Shown here piece after piece: positions 1-5,664 of a stretch of DNA of 9,761 bases; position 1 is the first letter of the stretch; each line of letters opens with the position of its first letter. The stretch covers positions 1 to 9,761 of the forward strand of contig DWZY01000102.1 of the NCBI GenBank assembly GCA_019117325.1. Direction: 5' to 3'. Below the pieces are notes generated by a model. It saw only the letters and a program-made list of their open reading frames with translations, searched no databases and was not told the origin of the DNA. Source of the stretch: Candidatus Brevibacterium intestinigallinarum. GTDB taxonomy: Bacteria > Actinomycetota > Actinomycetes > Actinomycetales > Brevibacteriaceae. A program made the translations under genes and the position numbers.

Positions 1-873
1 CACCAGGTGGCCGAAGTGACGTCGCTGGGGCTCGTGCAGATGACGCGCAAGCGCATCGGCACGGGACTGGCGGAGTCATTTGCGGCGGCCGGCGAGGACA
101 TGTCCGGGCGCGGACTCATGCTGCCCGGCACGGACGAGAAGGACTCCGGCGGCGGGCACCGCGGCGGGGGTCGTGGCAACCGCCGCTCGCGCGGCGGCGA
201 CCAGGGCGGCAGGTCCCAGGAGCAGTCGGCGCCGAAGGCGGATCCCGAGGCGGAGAAGAAGCAGGACCAGTCCCGCTCGGCCGTCGCGGCGATCGCAGCG
301 GCGACGATCAAGAAGTCCGACGACCAGGACGGCTCGCAGGAGGACGCCCAGCCCTCGGATGACGGCCAGGGGGCGCACGCCTCCACGGACCAGCACGGCT
401 CCACGGAGCAGCACGGTTCCGAGGAGCAGTCGCCGGGCCGCCGCTCGCGGCGCCGCGGCGGACGCTCCCGCGGCCGCAACGGCCAGGGCCGCAGCGCGGA
501 GGACGCGCAGCAGCAGGCACAGCCGGAGGCTGAGAAGCCCGCGACCGAGAAGTCCGCGACTGCGCAGCCCGCGACCGAGCACCCACCGGCCGAGGATCCC
601 GCTCCGCAGGAGCCCGAGGCCTGGCAGGCCTTCGTGCCCGCTGCGGACTCCGGTCCGGCGCCCTTCATGATCGGTGCGGACACCGCGACCACCGTCCAGA
701 CCCAGCCCGCTGCCGACCCGACTCCTGCACCGGAGCCGGCGACGGCCTCGGCGGAGGAGGCCGAGGGCGCAGCGGACGCGGCGGACGGGGCACAGGACGC
801 GGCGGGGGAGCAGGCCGCGTCCCAGCCGCAGGCCCCCGCGCTGCCGTTCCTCATGCTGGGCATGGACGACTGA
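1..873 (+). CDS. rne: Ribonuclease E/G, 3' part only (end of catalytic region plus disordered tail)
   Basis: RNase E/G is the endoribonuclease that processes rRNA precursors and starts mRNA decay. The frame is open from base 1, so the start lies upstream. Codons 5-22 read EVTSLGLVQMTRKRIGTG, the hallmark end of the RNase E/G catalytic region. About 270 low-complexity residues follow. Two Arg/Gly patches (codons about 53-73 and 146-165) look like RNA-binding arginine-rich segments; between and after them the tail is acidic and rich in Ala, Pro and Gln, with short tandem repeats. The protein ends ALPFLMLGMDD, and a similar motif, PFMIGAD, sits at 661-681. Oddity: in this family a CxxC zinc-link follows the MTRKR segment, but here the aligned residues are Gly (91-93) and Met (100-102), within GEDMSGRG. 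Identification rests on the N-terminal segment and is firm; partner binding by the tail is inference. A hairpin at 921-950 closes the gene. Confidence 0.93.
   Translation, partial: HQVAEVTSLGLVQMTRKRIGTGLAESFAAAGEDMSGRGLMLPGTDEKDSGGGHRGGGRGNRRSRGGDQGGRSQEQSAPKADPEAEKKQDQSRSAVAAIAAATIKKSDDQDGSQEDAQPSDDGQGAHASTDQHGSTEQHGSEEQSPGRRSRRRGGRSRGRNGQGRSAEDAQQQAQPEAEKPATEKSATAQPATEHPPAEDPAPQEPEAWQAFVPAADSGPAPFMIGADTATTVQTQPAADPTPAPEPATASAEEAEGAADAADGAQDAAGEQAASQPQAPALPFLMLGMDD
382..429 (+). repeat. 18-nt in-frame tandem repeat, about 2.7 copies, in the RNase E/G tail
   Basis: Units at 382-399 and 400-417 match at 16 of 18 bases, and a partial third unit (418-429) matches the second at 10 of 12. The encoded peptide is STDQHG, STEQHG, SEEQ. 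The period is a whole number of codons, so copy number could change without a frameshift. This looks like slippage-type growth of a disordered linker. Confidence 0.8.
532..591 (+). repeat. 15-nt degenerate in-frame tandem repeat, four copies, in the RNase E/G tail
   Basis: Four 15-base units (532-546, 547-561, 562-576, 577-591) encode EKPAT, EKSAT, AQPAT and EHPPA. The first three share the pattern x-[KQ]-[PS]-A-T, and the fourth is more diverged. This Ala/Pro/Thr/Glu repeat forms a linker between the second Arg-rich patch and the C-terminal hydrophobic motifs. Confidence 0.7.
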
Positions 874-920
874 CCCGAGTTCCCCGCTGAGCCCCGCTCC
901 TCCGGGCCTCTCAGGAGTGC

Positions 921-950
921 CTTCGGCCCCCGCGATCGCGGGGGCCGGAG
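921..950 (+). terminator. GC-rich hairpin after the RNase E/G gene
   Basis: Bases 921-933 pair with 938-950 around a GATC loop: 13 pairs, one of them a G-U wobble. It lies 47 nt past the stop codon. There is no T-run after it, which is common for hairpin terminators in high-GC actinobacteria. Without the wobble it is close to a perfect palindrome, so it could act on either strand. Confidence 0.75.
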
Positions 951-1090
951 CCGTCTGTGCTCCGCCCGTCTCAGGGACGGATTCAGAAGCGCGAGGCCGC
1001 GTGGGCCCCCGGATCGATACCGGCACGGGATGGAACGGGTGTGACGCCGATAACAATCGGGTAAACTTGACCTGCGAACCGCCTGTGGAT

Positions 1091-1120
1091 GTGATGCACG
1101 TCATATGGGCGTTGTAGTGT
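1091..1120 (+). promoter_or_regulatory. Candidate promoter giving a near-leaderless symporter mRNA
   Basis: TAGTGT at 1115-1120 fits the actinobacterial -10 pattern TANNNT. GTGATG at 1091-1096 is a weak -35 at 18-bp spacing. With the final T at -7, transcription would begin near 1127, two bases before the ATG at 1129. No Shine-Dalgarno sequence precedes either possible start, which supports leaderless translation. A better -35 (TTGACC, 1067-1072) has only TGTGAT in register, which lacks the key A at -11. The rest of the gap from 951 to 1090 shows nothing I can name. Confidence 0.4.
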
Positions 1121-1128
1121 CTGGCCCC

Positions 1129-2703
1129 ATGAACACACAACTGAGCTCAGTCCTGAGCGCGCAACCCGCGGGTCAGGGTCTCGTCCATTCGATCGAGGAG
1201 ACGGTCAACGGAGTCCTCGAGCCCTTCGTGACGGTCTTCGGCAACATCGTCTTCTTCGCGATCGGCCCGGTCCCATTCGTCGTCATCTGGCTCATCGTCG
1301 CCGCGATCATCTTCACCGTGTACTTCAAGTTCATCCAGTTCCGCGGCTTCAAGGTCGCGCTGGAGGTGGTCTCCGGCCGCTACTCCAGCCCCAGCGACCC
1401 GGGTGAGGTCACACACTTCCAGGCACTCACCTCCGCGGTGTCCGGAACGGTCGGCCTGGGCAACATCGCGGGTGTGGGTGCCGCACTGGCGATGGGTGGC
1501 CCGGGTGCCGCGTTCTGGATGATCATCGCGGGCCTCCTGGGCATGTGCACGAAGTTCGTCGAGTGCACCCTGGGTGTGAAGTACCGCGAGATCGACTCCG
1601 ACGGCGTGGTCAACGGCGGCCCCTTCAAGTACCTCCCCGTCGCGTTCGCACGCTTCTCCCGCCCGGTCGCAACGGCGCTGACCGGCTTCTTCGCGATCGC
1701 CATCCTCCTCTTCGGCGTCGCCGGCGGCGGCATGTTCCAGGCGAACCAGACCTACGTGCAGCTGCGCGAGGTCTCCGGTGGTGACAGCAGCATCATCGCC
1801 GGTCCCGTGGGTGGGCTCGTCATCGGCCTCCTCATCGCGTTCGTCGTCGGCCTCGTCATCCTGGGCGGCATCAAGTCGATCGGCAGCGTGACGAGTCGGC
1901 TGGTGCCCGCGATGGGCATCTTCTACGTGCTGTCCTGCCTCATCGTGATCCTGGGCAACCTCGACATGATCCTGCCGGCACTGGGTGCGATCGTGGCCGG
2001 CGCCTTCGACATGCAGAGCGTCGCGGGCGGCATCTTCGGCACCATGGTCGTCGGCTTCCAGCGCGCGGCGTTCTCGAACGAGGCCGGCATCGGCTCGGCT
2101 CCGATCGCGCACTCGGCGGTCAAGACCCGGCGACCGGTGTCGGAGGGCTTCGTCGCACTCCTGGAGCCGTTCCTCGACACGATCGTCGTCTGCCTCATGA
2201 CCGCGCTGACCATCGTCATCGCCGCGGGTTCGGCGTACGACGGTGCGATGGCGGAGTTCGCGGAGACGGGCCTGTCGCCGGACGGCGTGTCCCTCGTGTC
2301 CGCCGGCTTCGCGACGATCACCCCCTGGTGGCCGGTGTTCCTCGCCTTCGCGGTGATGCTCTTCGCCATCTCGACCCTGATCACCTGGGCGTACTACGGG
2401 CAGAAGGCCTGGCACTACCTCTTCGGGCGTCGCCAGGCGACGGACATCCTGTTCCGCTGCATCCTCCTCATGTTCATCGTCATCGGATGCATCGCGTCCT
2501 TCGGCCAGATCGTCAACTTCGCGGATGCGGCACTGTTCTGCTGCGCCTTCGTCAACATCCTGGGCCTCTACATCCTCATGCCCGTGGTGAAGAAGGAGAT
2601 GAAGGAGTACCTGGCCGACAGGAAGTCGGGCAGGCTGCACGAGCTCGGCGCGGAGGACGAGGCGGACCTCGCCCGCATCCGTGCGGAGCAGGGCAACGCC
2701 TGA
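1129..2703 (+). CDS. Alanine/glycine:cation symporter (AGCS family)
   Basis: Integral membrane protein that imports alanine or glycine together with Na+ or H+. The family is clear from SGTVGLGNIAGV (residue 105 on) and GFQRAAFSNEAGIGSAPIAH (residue 309 on), both AGCS signatures, plus about ten hydrophobic segments. An amphipathic stretch before the first helix and the segments FRGFKVALEVVSGRY and PGEVTHFQALT place it in the longer AGCS subtype. The C-terminal ~35 residues are charged and probably cytoplasmic. The chosen start gives 524 residues; an in-frame ATG at 1105 would add eight (MGVVVSGP). I prefer 1129 because a TANNNT element sits 8 bases upstream, but neither start has a Shine-Dalgarno sequence. 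The gene stands alone between two hairpins, so it is probably a single-gene unit. The exact substrate cannot be read from the sequence. Confidence 0.93.
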   Translation: MNTQLSSVLSAQPAGQGLVHSIEETVNGVLEPFVTVFGNIVFFAIGPVPFVVIWLIVAAIIFTVYFKFIQFRGFKVALEVVSGRYSSPSDPGEVTHFQALTSAVSGTVGLGNIAGVGAALAMGGPGAAFWMIIAGLLGMCTKFVECTLGVKYREIDSDGVVNGGPFKYLPVAFARFSRPVATALTGFFAIAILLFGVAGGGMFQANQTYVQLREVSGGDSSIIAGPVGGLVIGLLIAFVVGLVILGGIKSIGSVTSRLVPAMGIFYVLSCLIVILGNLDMILPALGAIVAGAFDMQSVAGGIFGTMVVGFQRAAFSNEAGIGSAPIAHSAVKTRRPVSEGFVALLEPFLDTIVVCLMTALTIVIAAGSAYDGAMAEFAETGLSPDGVSLVSAGFATITPWWPVFLAFAVMLFAISTLITWAYYGQKAWHYLFGRRQATDILFRCILLMFIVIGCIASFGQIVNFADAALFCCAFVNILGLYILMPVVKKEMKEYLADRKSGRLHELGAEDEADLARIRAEQGNA

Positions 2704-2727
2704 TCCGTTCCAGCCGCCCCCTTCAGT

Positions 2728-2769
2728 CAGCGCTGTGCGCCCCGGTTCCCGCCGGGGCGCACAGCGCTG
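2728..2769 (+). terminator. Strong 18-bp perfect hairpin after the symporter gene
   Basis: CAGCGCTGTGCGCCCCGG (2728-2745) pairs perfectly with 2752-2769 around a six-base loop. It begins 24 nt after the stop. No T-run follows, so it is a U-less hairpin terminator of the kind common in actinobacteria. Confidence 0.88.
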
Positions 2770-2775
2770 TATCGT
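2770..2775 (+). promoter_or_regulatory. Possible -10 element for the chorismate mutase gene
   Basis: TATCGT fits TANNNT and would place the transcript start near 2782, exactly where the long hairpin at 2782-2824 begins. A gene behind so strong a terminator should need its own promoter. No convincing -35 exists, because that position falls inside the terminator. Weak call. Confidence 0.3.
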
Positions 2776-2781
2776 GAGATG

Positions 2782-2824
2782 CCGTGAGTCCGCTCACCCG
2801 CACCCGCGGGTCGAGGGCTCACGG
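2782..2824 (+). promoter_or_regulatory. Long imperfect hairpin in the probable chorismate mutase leader
   Basis: CCGTGAG (2782-2788) pairs with CTCACGG (2818-2824). Inside, CC (2790-2791) pairs with GG (2816-2817), CTC (2793-2795) with GAG (2813-2815), and ACCCG (2796-2800) with CGGGT (2807-2811). That is 17 pairs with three single-base bulges and a six-base loop. A competing small hairpin, GTGAG(2784-2788)/CTCAC(2793-2797), uses the same left arm. It lies 22 nt before the Shine-Dalgarno sequence. It could be an attenuator, an mRNA-stabilising structure or a second terminator. Confidence 0.45.
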
Positions 2825-2856
2825 TGACGCGTCAGGACGGCGGAGCAGGAGACGGA

Positions 2857-3159
2857 ATGGCTGACACCCCGGCGGAACTCGAGGCGCTGCGGGGCAGCAT
2901 CGACAACCTCGATGCTGTTCTCATCCACGTCCTGGCGGAGCGCTTCAAGCTGACGGAGCGCGTGGGGCGGCTCAAGGCGGAGCGCTCCCTGCCGCCCGCG
3001 GATCCGGCGCGCGAGGCCCGGCAGCTCGAGCGCCTGCGGGGGCTCGCGGAAGATGCGCACCTCGATCCGGAGTTCGCGGAGAAGGTCCTCGCGTTCATCG
3101 TCGCGGAGGTCATCCGGCACCACGAGCGGATCGCGGACGAGACCCGCACGGACGGCTGA
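2857..3159 (+). CDS. Monofunctional chorismate mutase, AroQ class
   Basis: Converts chorismate to prephenate, the branch step towards phenylalanine and tyrosine, in the cytoplasm. The 100 residues match the short all-helical AroQ fold: LEALRGSIDNLDAVL (helix 1 with the active-site Arg), AERFKLTERVGRLKAE (second Arg and Lys), PPADPAREARQLERL (Asp/Arg/Glu region), and FIVAEVIRHHERIAD near the C-terminus, typical of a chorismate mutase group in actinobacteria and alphaproteobacteria. The ATG at 2857 is chosen because AGGAG (2847-2851) lies five bases before it. A GTG at 2824 would add eleven unconserved residues and sits in a hairpin arm. The gene stands alone, with a terminator before it and the rplU promoter after it, so no partner aromatic gene is visible. 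Family assignment is confident; catalytic residues are assigned by recalled family pattern, not by alignment. Confidence 0.9.
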   Translation: MADTPAELEALRGSIDNLDAVLIHVLAERFKLTERVGRLKAERSLPPADPAREARQLERLRGLAEDAHLDPEFAEKVLAFIVAEVIRHHERIADETRTDG

Positions 3160-3179
3160 TCCACCCGCTCACGCGCGCT

Positions 3180-3209
3180 TTGACCGTCCTCCCGCGCATG
3201 CGCTAGCAT
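3180..3209 (+). promoter_or_regulatory. Promoter of the rplU-rpmA operon
   Basis: TTGACC (3180-3185) and TAGCAT (3204-3209) are separated by 18 bp, a good match to the housekeeping sigma consensus and the best promoter in the window. It begins about 20 bases after the chorismate mutase stop. Transcription should start near 3216, leaving a leader of about 157 nt. Confidence 0.7.
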
Positions 3210-3221
3210 TGTGCGTCGGTG

Positions 3222-3299
3222 CCTTGGCATCGGGGCAGATCCCCCCTCGTAATGGGACGCCCGCTCACTGTCGTTCGCGACGGAGTGCGGGGGCCAAGG
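3222..3299 (+). promoter_or_regulatory. Structured 5' leader of rplU, candidate ribosomal-protein autoregulatory element
   Basis: CCTTGGC (3222-3228) pairs exactly with GCCAAGG (3293-3299) to close a junction. Inside are hairpin A, GGGG (3232-3235) with CCCC (3241-3244), and hairpin B, in which CCCG (3260-3263), CACT (3266-3269) and GTCG (3270-3273) pair with 3278-3291 around a TTCG tetraloop, with small bulges. An alternative pairing, CCCCTC (3243-3248) with GAGGGG (3299-3304), would break hairpin A and the last closing pair. AAGGAGG at 3296-3302 looks like a perfect ribosome-binding site but has no start codon behind it. Ribosomal-protein operons are often controlled through such leaders; L21 binding here is inference. 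Confidence 0.45.
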
Positions 3300-3372
3300 A
3301 GGGGTCGCCCAATCCAGGCAGCAAGACGCGCGGTGCACGATCGCGCGCAGGAGTGAAGCGAGAGGTACGCAC

Positions 3373-3681
3373 ATGGTCTACGCCATCGTCCGCGCCGGCG
3401 GCCACCAGGAGAAGGTCAGCGTCGGCGACGTCATCACAGTCAATCGGATCAAGGCGGAGGCCGGCGACACCGTCGAGCTCCCCGCAGTGCTGCACGTGGA
3501 CGGCGACACCGTCACCACGGCCGCTGACGCGCTGTCGAAGATCACCGTCTCCGCAGAGGTGCTCAACGAGCTGCGCGGCCCCAAGATCGTGATCCAGAAG
3601 TACAAGAACAAGACCGGGTACAAGAAGCGTCAGGGTCACCGCCAGGACCTCACCCGTCTCAAGATCACCGGCATCGCCTGA
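3373..3681 (+). CDS. rplU: 50S ribosomal protein L21
   Basis: Structural protein of the large ribosomal subunit that binds 23S rRNA. It has 102 residues, the normal length for bacterial L21. It starts MVYAIVRAGGHQEKVSVGD, the usual L21 N-terminus, and carries the C-terminal signature KNKTGYKKRQGHRQ followed by LTRLKI. The ATG at 3373 is set by GAGAGG (3360-3365) seven bases upstream. A nearer-consensus AGGAG at 3349-3353 is too far away to serve this start. A small CGCGCG hairpin (3327-3332 with 3342-3347) lies just before these sites. rpmA follows after 30 nt, as in nearly all bacteria, so the two are co-transcribed from the promoter at 3180-3209. Confidence 0.98.
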   Translation: MVYAIVRAGGHQEKVSVGDVITVNRIKAEAGDTVELPAVLHVDGDTVTTAADALSKITVSAEVLNELRGPKIVIQKYKNKTGYKKRQGHRQDLTRLKITGIA

Positions 3682-3711
3682 GCGACTGCGACACCTGAAG
3701 GAGAGAAGCCA

Positions 3712-3963
3712 ATGGCAACCAAGAAGGGCGCGAGCTCCACGAAGAACGGCCGCGACTCGAACGCGCAGCGCCTGGGCGTGAAGCGCTTCGGCGGCCAGAC
3801 CGTCAACGCGGGCGAGATCCTCGTCCGCCAGCGCGGCACCCGTTTCCACCCGGGCGACAACGTGGGCCGCGGCAAGGACGACACCCTGTTCGCCCTGGCC
3901 GCCGGCACCGTCGACTTCGGCGCGAAGGGCGGCCGCAAGGTCGTCAACATCCTCGCTCCCTGA
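3712..3963 (+). CDS. rpmA: 50S ribosomal protein L27
   Basis: Structural protein of the large subunit whose flexible N-terminus reaches towards the peptidyl-transferase centre. It has 83 residues. It starts MATKKGASSTKNGRDSNAQR and contains LGVKRFGGQ, the classic L27 signature, followed by RQRGTRFHPGDNVGRGKDDTLFA. The N-terminus is the mature form, without the cleavable extension that Firmicutes L27 carries. AAGGAG (3698-3703) lies eight bases before the ATG. It is the second gene of the rplU-rpmA unit and is followed by a small hairpin directly on its stop codon and a larger one 27 nt downstream. Confidence 0.98.
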   Translation: MATKKGASSTKNGRDSNAQRLGVKRFGGQTVNAGEILVRQRGTRFHPGDNVGRGKDDTLFALAAGTVDFGAKGGRKVVNILAP

Positions 3964-3974
3964 GTCGAGGACTC
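3962..3974 (+). repeat. Small inverted repeat overlapping the rpmA stop codon
   Basis: GAGTC (3962-3966) and GACTC (3970-3974) form a five-pair hairpin with a three-base loop. The same GAGTC/GACTC words recur in the arms of the next hairpin (4000-4004 and 4011-4015), so alternative pairings are possible. Confidence 0.45.
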
Positions 3975-3990
3975 CACAGCGAACCCGACC

Positions 3991-4024
3991 GAGCGGGGCG
4001 AGTCAGACATGACTCGCCCCGCTC
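3991..4024 (+). terminator. 14-bp perfect hairpin between rpmA and obg
   Basis: GAGCGGGGCGAGTC (3991-4004) pairs perfectly with 4011-4024 around the loop AGACAT. No T-run follows. It probably ends or attenuates the abundant ribosomal-protein transcript before obg, whose product is needed at lower levels. Confidence 0.82.
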
Positions 4025-4050
4025 AGGAGTTTCGCGCCGCAGCACCCGCG

Positions 4051-4056
4051 TAGGAT
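4051..4056 (+). promoter_or_regulatory. Candidate -10 element of an obg promoter
   Basis: TAGGAT fits TANNNT and lies 27 bp past the hairpin, giving a start near 4063 and a leader of about 60 nt. The -35 region (GAGTTT, 4027-4032) is poor. The leader has a small hairpin, GCGGA(4066-4070)/TCCGC(4075-4079). Confidence 0.4.
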
Positions 4057-4122
4057 CGTGGGTGCGCGGACACGTCCGCCGCAGCTCGCGGTCGGACGCC
4101 CCTTCCACCTCTGCGAGGAGCC

Positions 4123-5664
4123 ATGGCCACTGAGTTCATCGATCGCGTCACTCTGCACATCGCGGGCGGCGACGGCGGAAACGGGTGCGTCTCCATCAGG
4201 CGTGAGAAGTTCAAGCCGCTGGGCGGACCCGACGGCGCGAACGGCGGCGACGGCGGCAACGTGATCCTCGAGGTCGACCCGCAGACCACGACTCTCCTCC
4301 CGTACCACCGTTCACCGCACCGCCGCGCTGACCACGGCGGGATCGGCAAGGGCGACCTCAAGCACGGCCCCGACGGCGGCGACCTCGTCCTTCCCGTGCC
4401 CGAGGGCACCGTCGTCAAGGACCGCGCCGGTGAGATCCTCGCGGACCTCGTCGAGCCGGGCACGCGCTTCGTCGCGGCCCGCGGCGGACGCGGGGGACTG
4501 GGCAATGCGGCGCTGGCCTCGACGAAGCGCAAGGCGCCCGGCTTCGCGCTGCTGGGCACACCGGGGGAGTCCCACGACCTCGTCCTCGAGGTGAAGACCG
4601 TCGCGGACATCGCACTGGTCGGGTTCCCCTCCGCCGGCAAGTCGAGCCTCATCGCAGCACTCTCAGCAGCTCGCCCCAAGGTCGCGGACTACCCGTTCAC
4701 CACGCTCGTGCCCCACCTGGGCGTCGTCGAGGCCGGCGGCACGCGCTTCACCGTCGCAGATGTGCCGGGACTCATCCCGGGCGCGGCCCAGGGCAAGGGA
4801 CTGGGCCTCGAGTTCCTGCGTCACGTCGAGCGCTGCGCCGGACTGGTGCACGTCATCGACCTCGCGACCTGGGATCCGGGGCGCGACCCCGTCTCCGACC
4901 TGCGGGCTCTCGAAGCGGAGCTCGCGGAGTACGCCGTCGACATCGAGCACGGCGGCGACCTGCTGCCGCTGGACGAGCGTCCCACCCTCGTGGCGCTCAA
5001 CAAGATCGACGTGACCGACAGCAGCGAGATGGCGGCGCTGGTCCGTCCCGAGCTCGAGGCTGCCGGCTACCGCGTCTTCGAGGTGTCTGCGGTCTCGCAC
5101 GCCGGGCTGCGCGATCTGTCGTTCGCCATGGCGGGACTCGTGGAGGCGGAGCGCGCCCGCCTCGAGGAGGAGGGCTCCCAGCCCGAGCGCATCGTGCTGC
5201 GGCCCCGCGCCGTCGACGACACGGGCTTCCGCGTCGTCGTCGAGGAATCCGGCGAAGACACGATCTTCCGCATCCTCGGCTCGAAGCCGGAGACGTGGGT
5301 GCTCCAGACGGACTTCGCGAACGACGAGGCGGTGGGCTACCTGGGCGACCGCCTCGAGCGGCTGGGCGTCGAGAAGGAGCTGTTCCGCGCGGGCGCCGTG
5401 CCCGGTGCGACGGTCGTCATCGGCCCGAATGACGGAGTCGTCTTCGACTGGGACCCCACGATGGTGGGCGGTGCCGAGCTGCTGGGCGGCCGCGGAACGG
5501 ACGGCCGGCTGGAGGAGCGGTCGCGCGCCACGCGCCGCGAGCGCAAGGAGGCCTTCCACGAGCGCATGGACGCGAAGGCCGCCACGCGCGCGGAGTTCGA
5601 GCAGGAGCGCCTGGCGGAGCGCGCGGCCCGTGCACGCGGAGTGGCCGAGGACGAGGAGGCGTGA
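4123..5664 (+). CDS. obg: GTPase Obg (CgtA), ribosome-assembly and stress-checkpoint GTPase
   Basis: Essential GTPase that binds the 50S particle, aids its late assembly and links growth to (p)ppGpp. All three domains are present: the glycine-rich Obg fold (residues about 1-158, starting MATEFIDRVTLHIAGGDGGN), the G domain, and the Obg C-terminal (OCT) domain (about 350-440). G-motifs are intact: G1 GFPSAGKSS (167-175), G2 at YPFTT, G3 DVPGLI (213-218), G4 NKID (293-296), G5 SAVS (322-325). At 513 residues it is longer than short proteobacterial forms because of the OCT domain and a final ~60-residue highly charged, probably coiled tail (RRERKEAFHERMDAKAATRA). The start is fixed by the conserved N-terminus, although GAGGAG (4115-4120) leaves only a two-base spacer. 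The stop overlaps the proB start. Confidence 0.97.
   Translation: MATEFIDRVTLHIAGGDGGNGCVSIRREKFKPLGGPDGANGGDGGNVILEVDPQTTTLLPYHRSPHRRADHGGIGKGDLKHGPDGGDLVLPVPEGTVVKDRAGEILADLVEPGTRFVAARGGRGGLGNAALASTKRKAPGFALLGTPGESHDLVLEVKTVADIALVGFPSAGKSSLIAALSAARPKVADYPFTTLVPHLGVVEAGGTRFTVADVPGLIPGAAQGKGLGLEFLRHVERCAGLVHVIDLATWDPGRDPVSDLRALEAELAEYAVDIEHGGDLLPLDERPTLVALNKIDVTDSSEMAALVRPELEAAGYRVFEVSAVSHAGLRDLSFAMAGLVEAERARLEEEGSQPERIVLRPRAVDDTGFRVVVEESGEDTIFRILGSKPETWVLQTDFANDEAVGYLGDRLERLGVEKELFRAGAVPGATVVIGPNDGVVFDWDPTMVGGAELLGGRGTDGRLEERSRATRRERKEAFHERMDAKAATRAEFEQERLAERAARARGVAEDEEA

Noticed and set aside
76..1140. A 354-codon minus-strand frame opposite the RNase E tail and its downstream gap
   Set aside because: The product is Arg/Leu/Gly-rich noise from a repetitive GC-rich region, and it would read through the palindromic hairpin at 921-950. 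No convincing ribosome-binding site was seen.
1147..2640. A 497-codon open frame on the minus strand opposite the symporter
   Set aside because: Its translation is low-complexity Asp/Glu/Arg/His sequence with no recognisable family, as expected from the complement of a G/C-ending gene. The + strand has clear AGCS signatures.
2824..2859. GTG at 2824 as the chorismate mutase start
   Set aside because: It lies in the right arm of a hairpin, has no Shine-Dalgarno sequence, and adds eleven unconserved residues, whereas ATG at 2857 has AGGAG at ideal spacing.
3296..3320. AAGGAGG in the rplU leader as the ribosome-binding site of a short leader peptide
   Set aside because: There is no ATG or GTG within a usable distance downstream. 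It is kept only as a possible structural or decoy element.
3160..3372. A frame running through the rplU leader (part of a longer + strand frame at 3053-3592)
   Set aside because: It overlaps both the chorismate mutase and rplU genes in another frame, its translation is Arg/Ser-rich noise, and the region holds a good promoter and structured leader instead.
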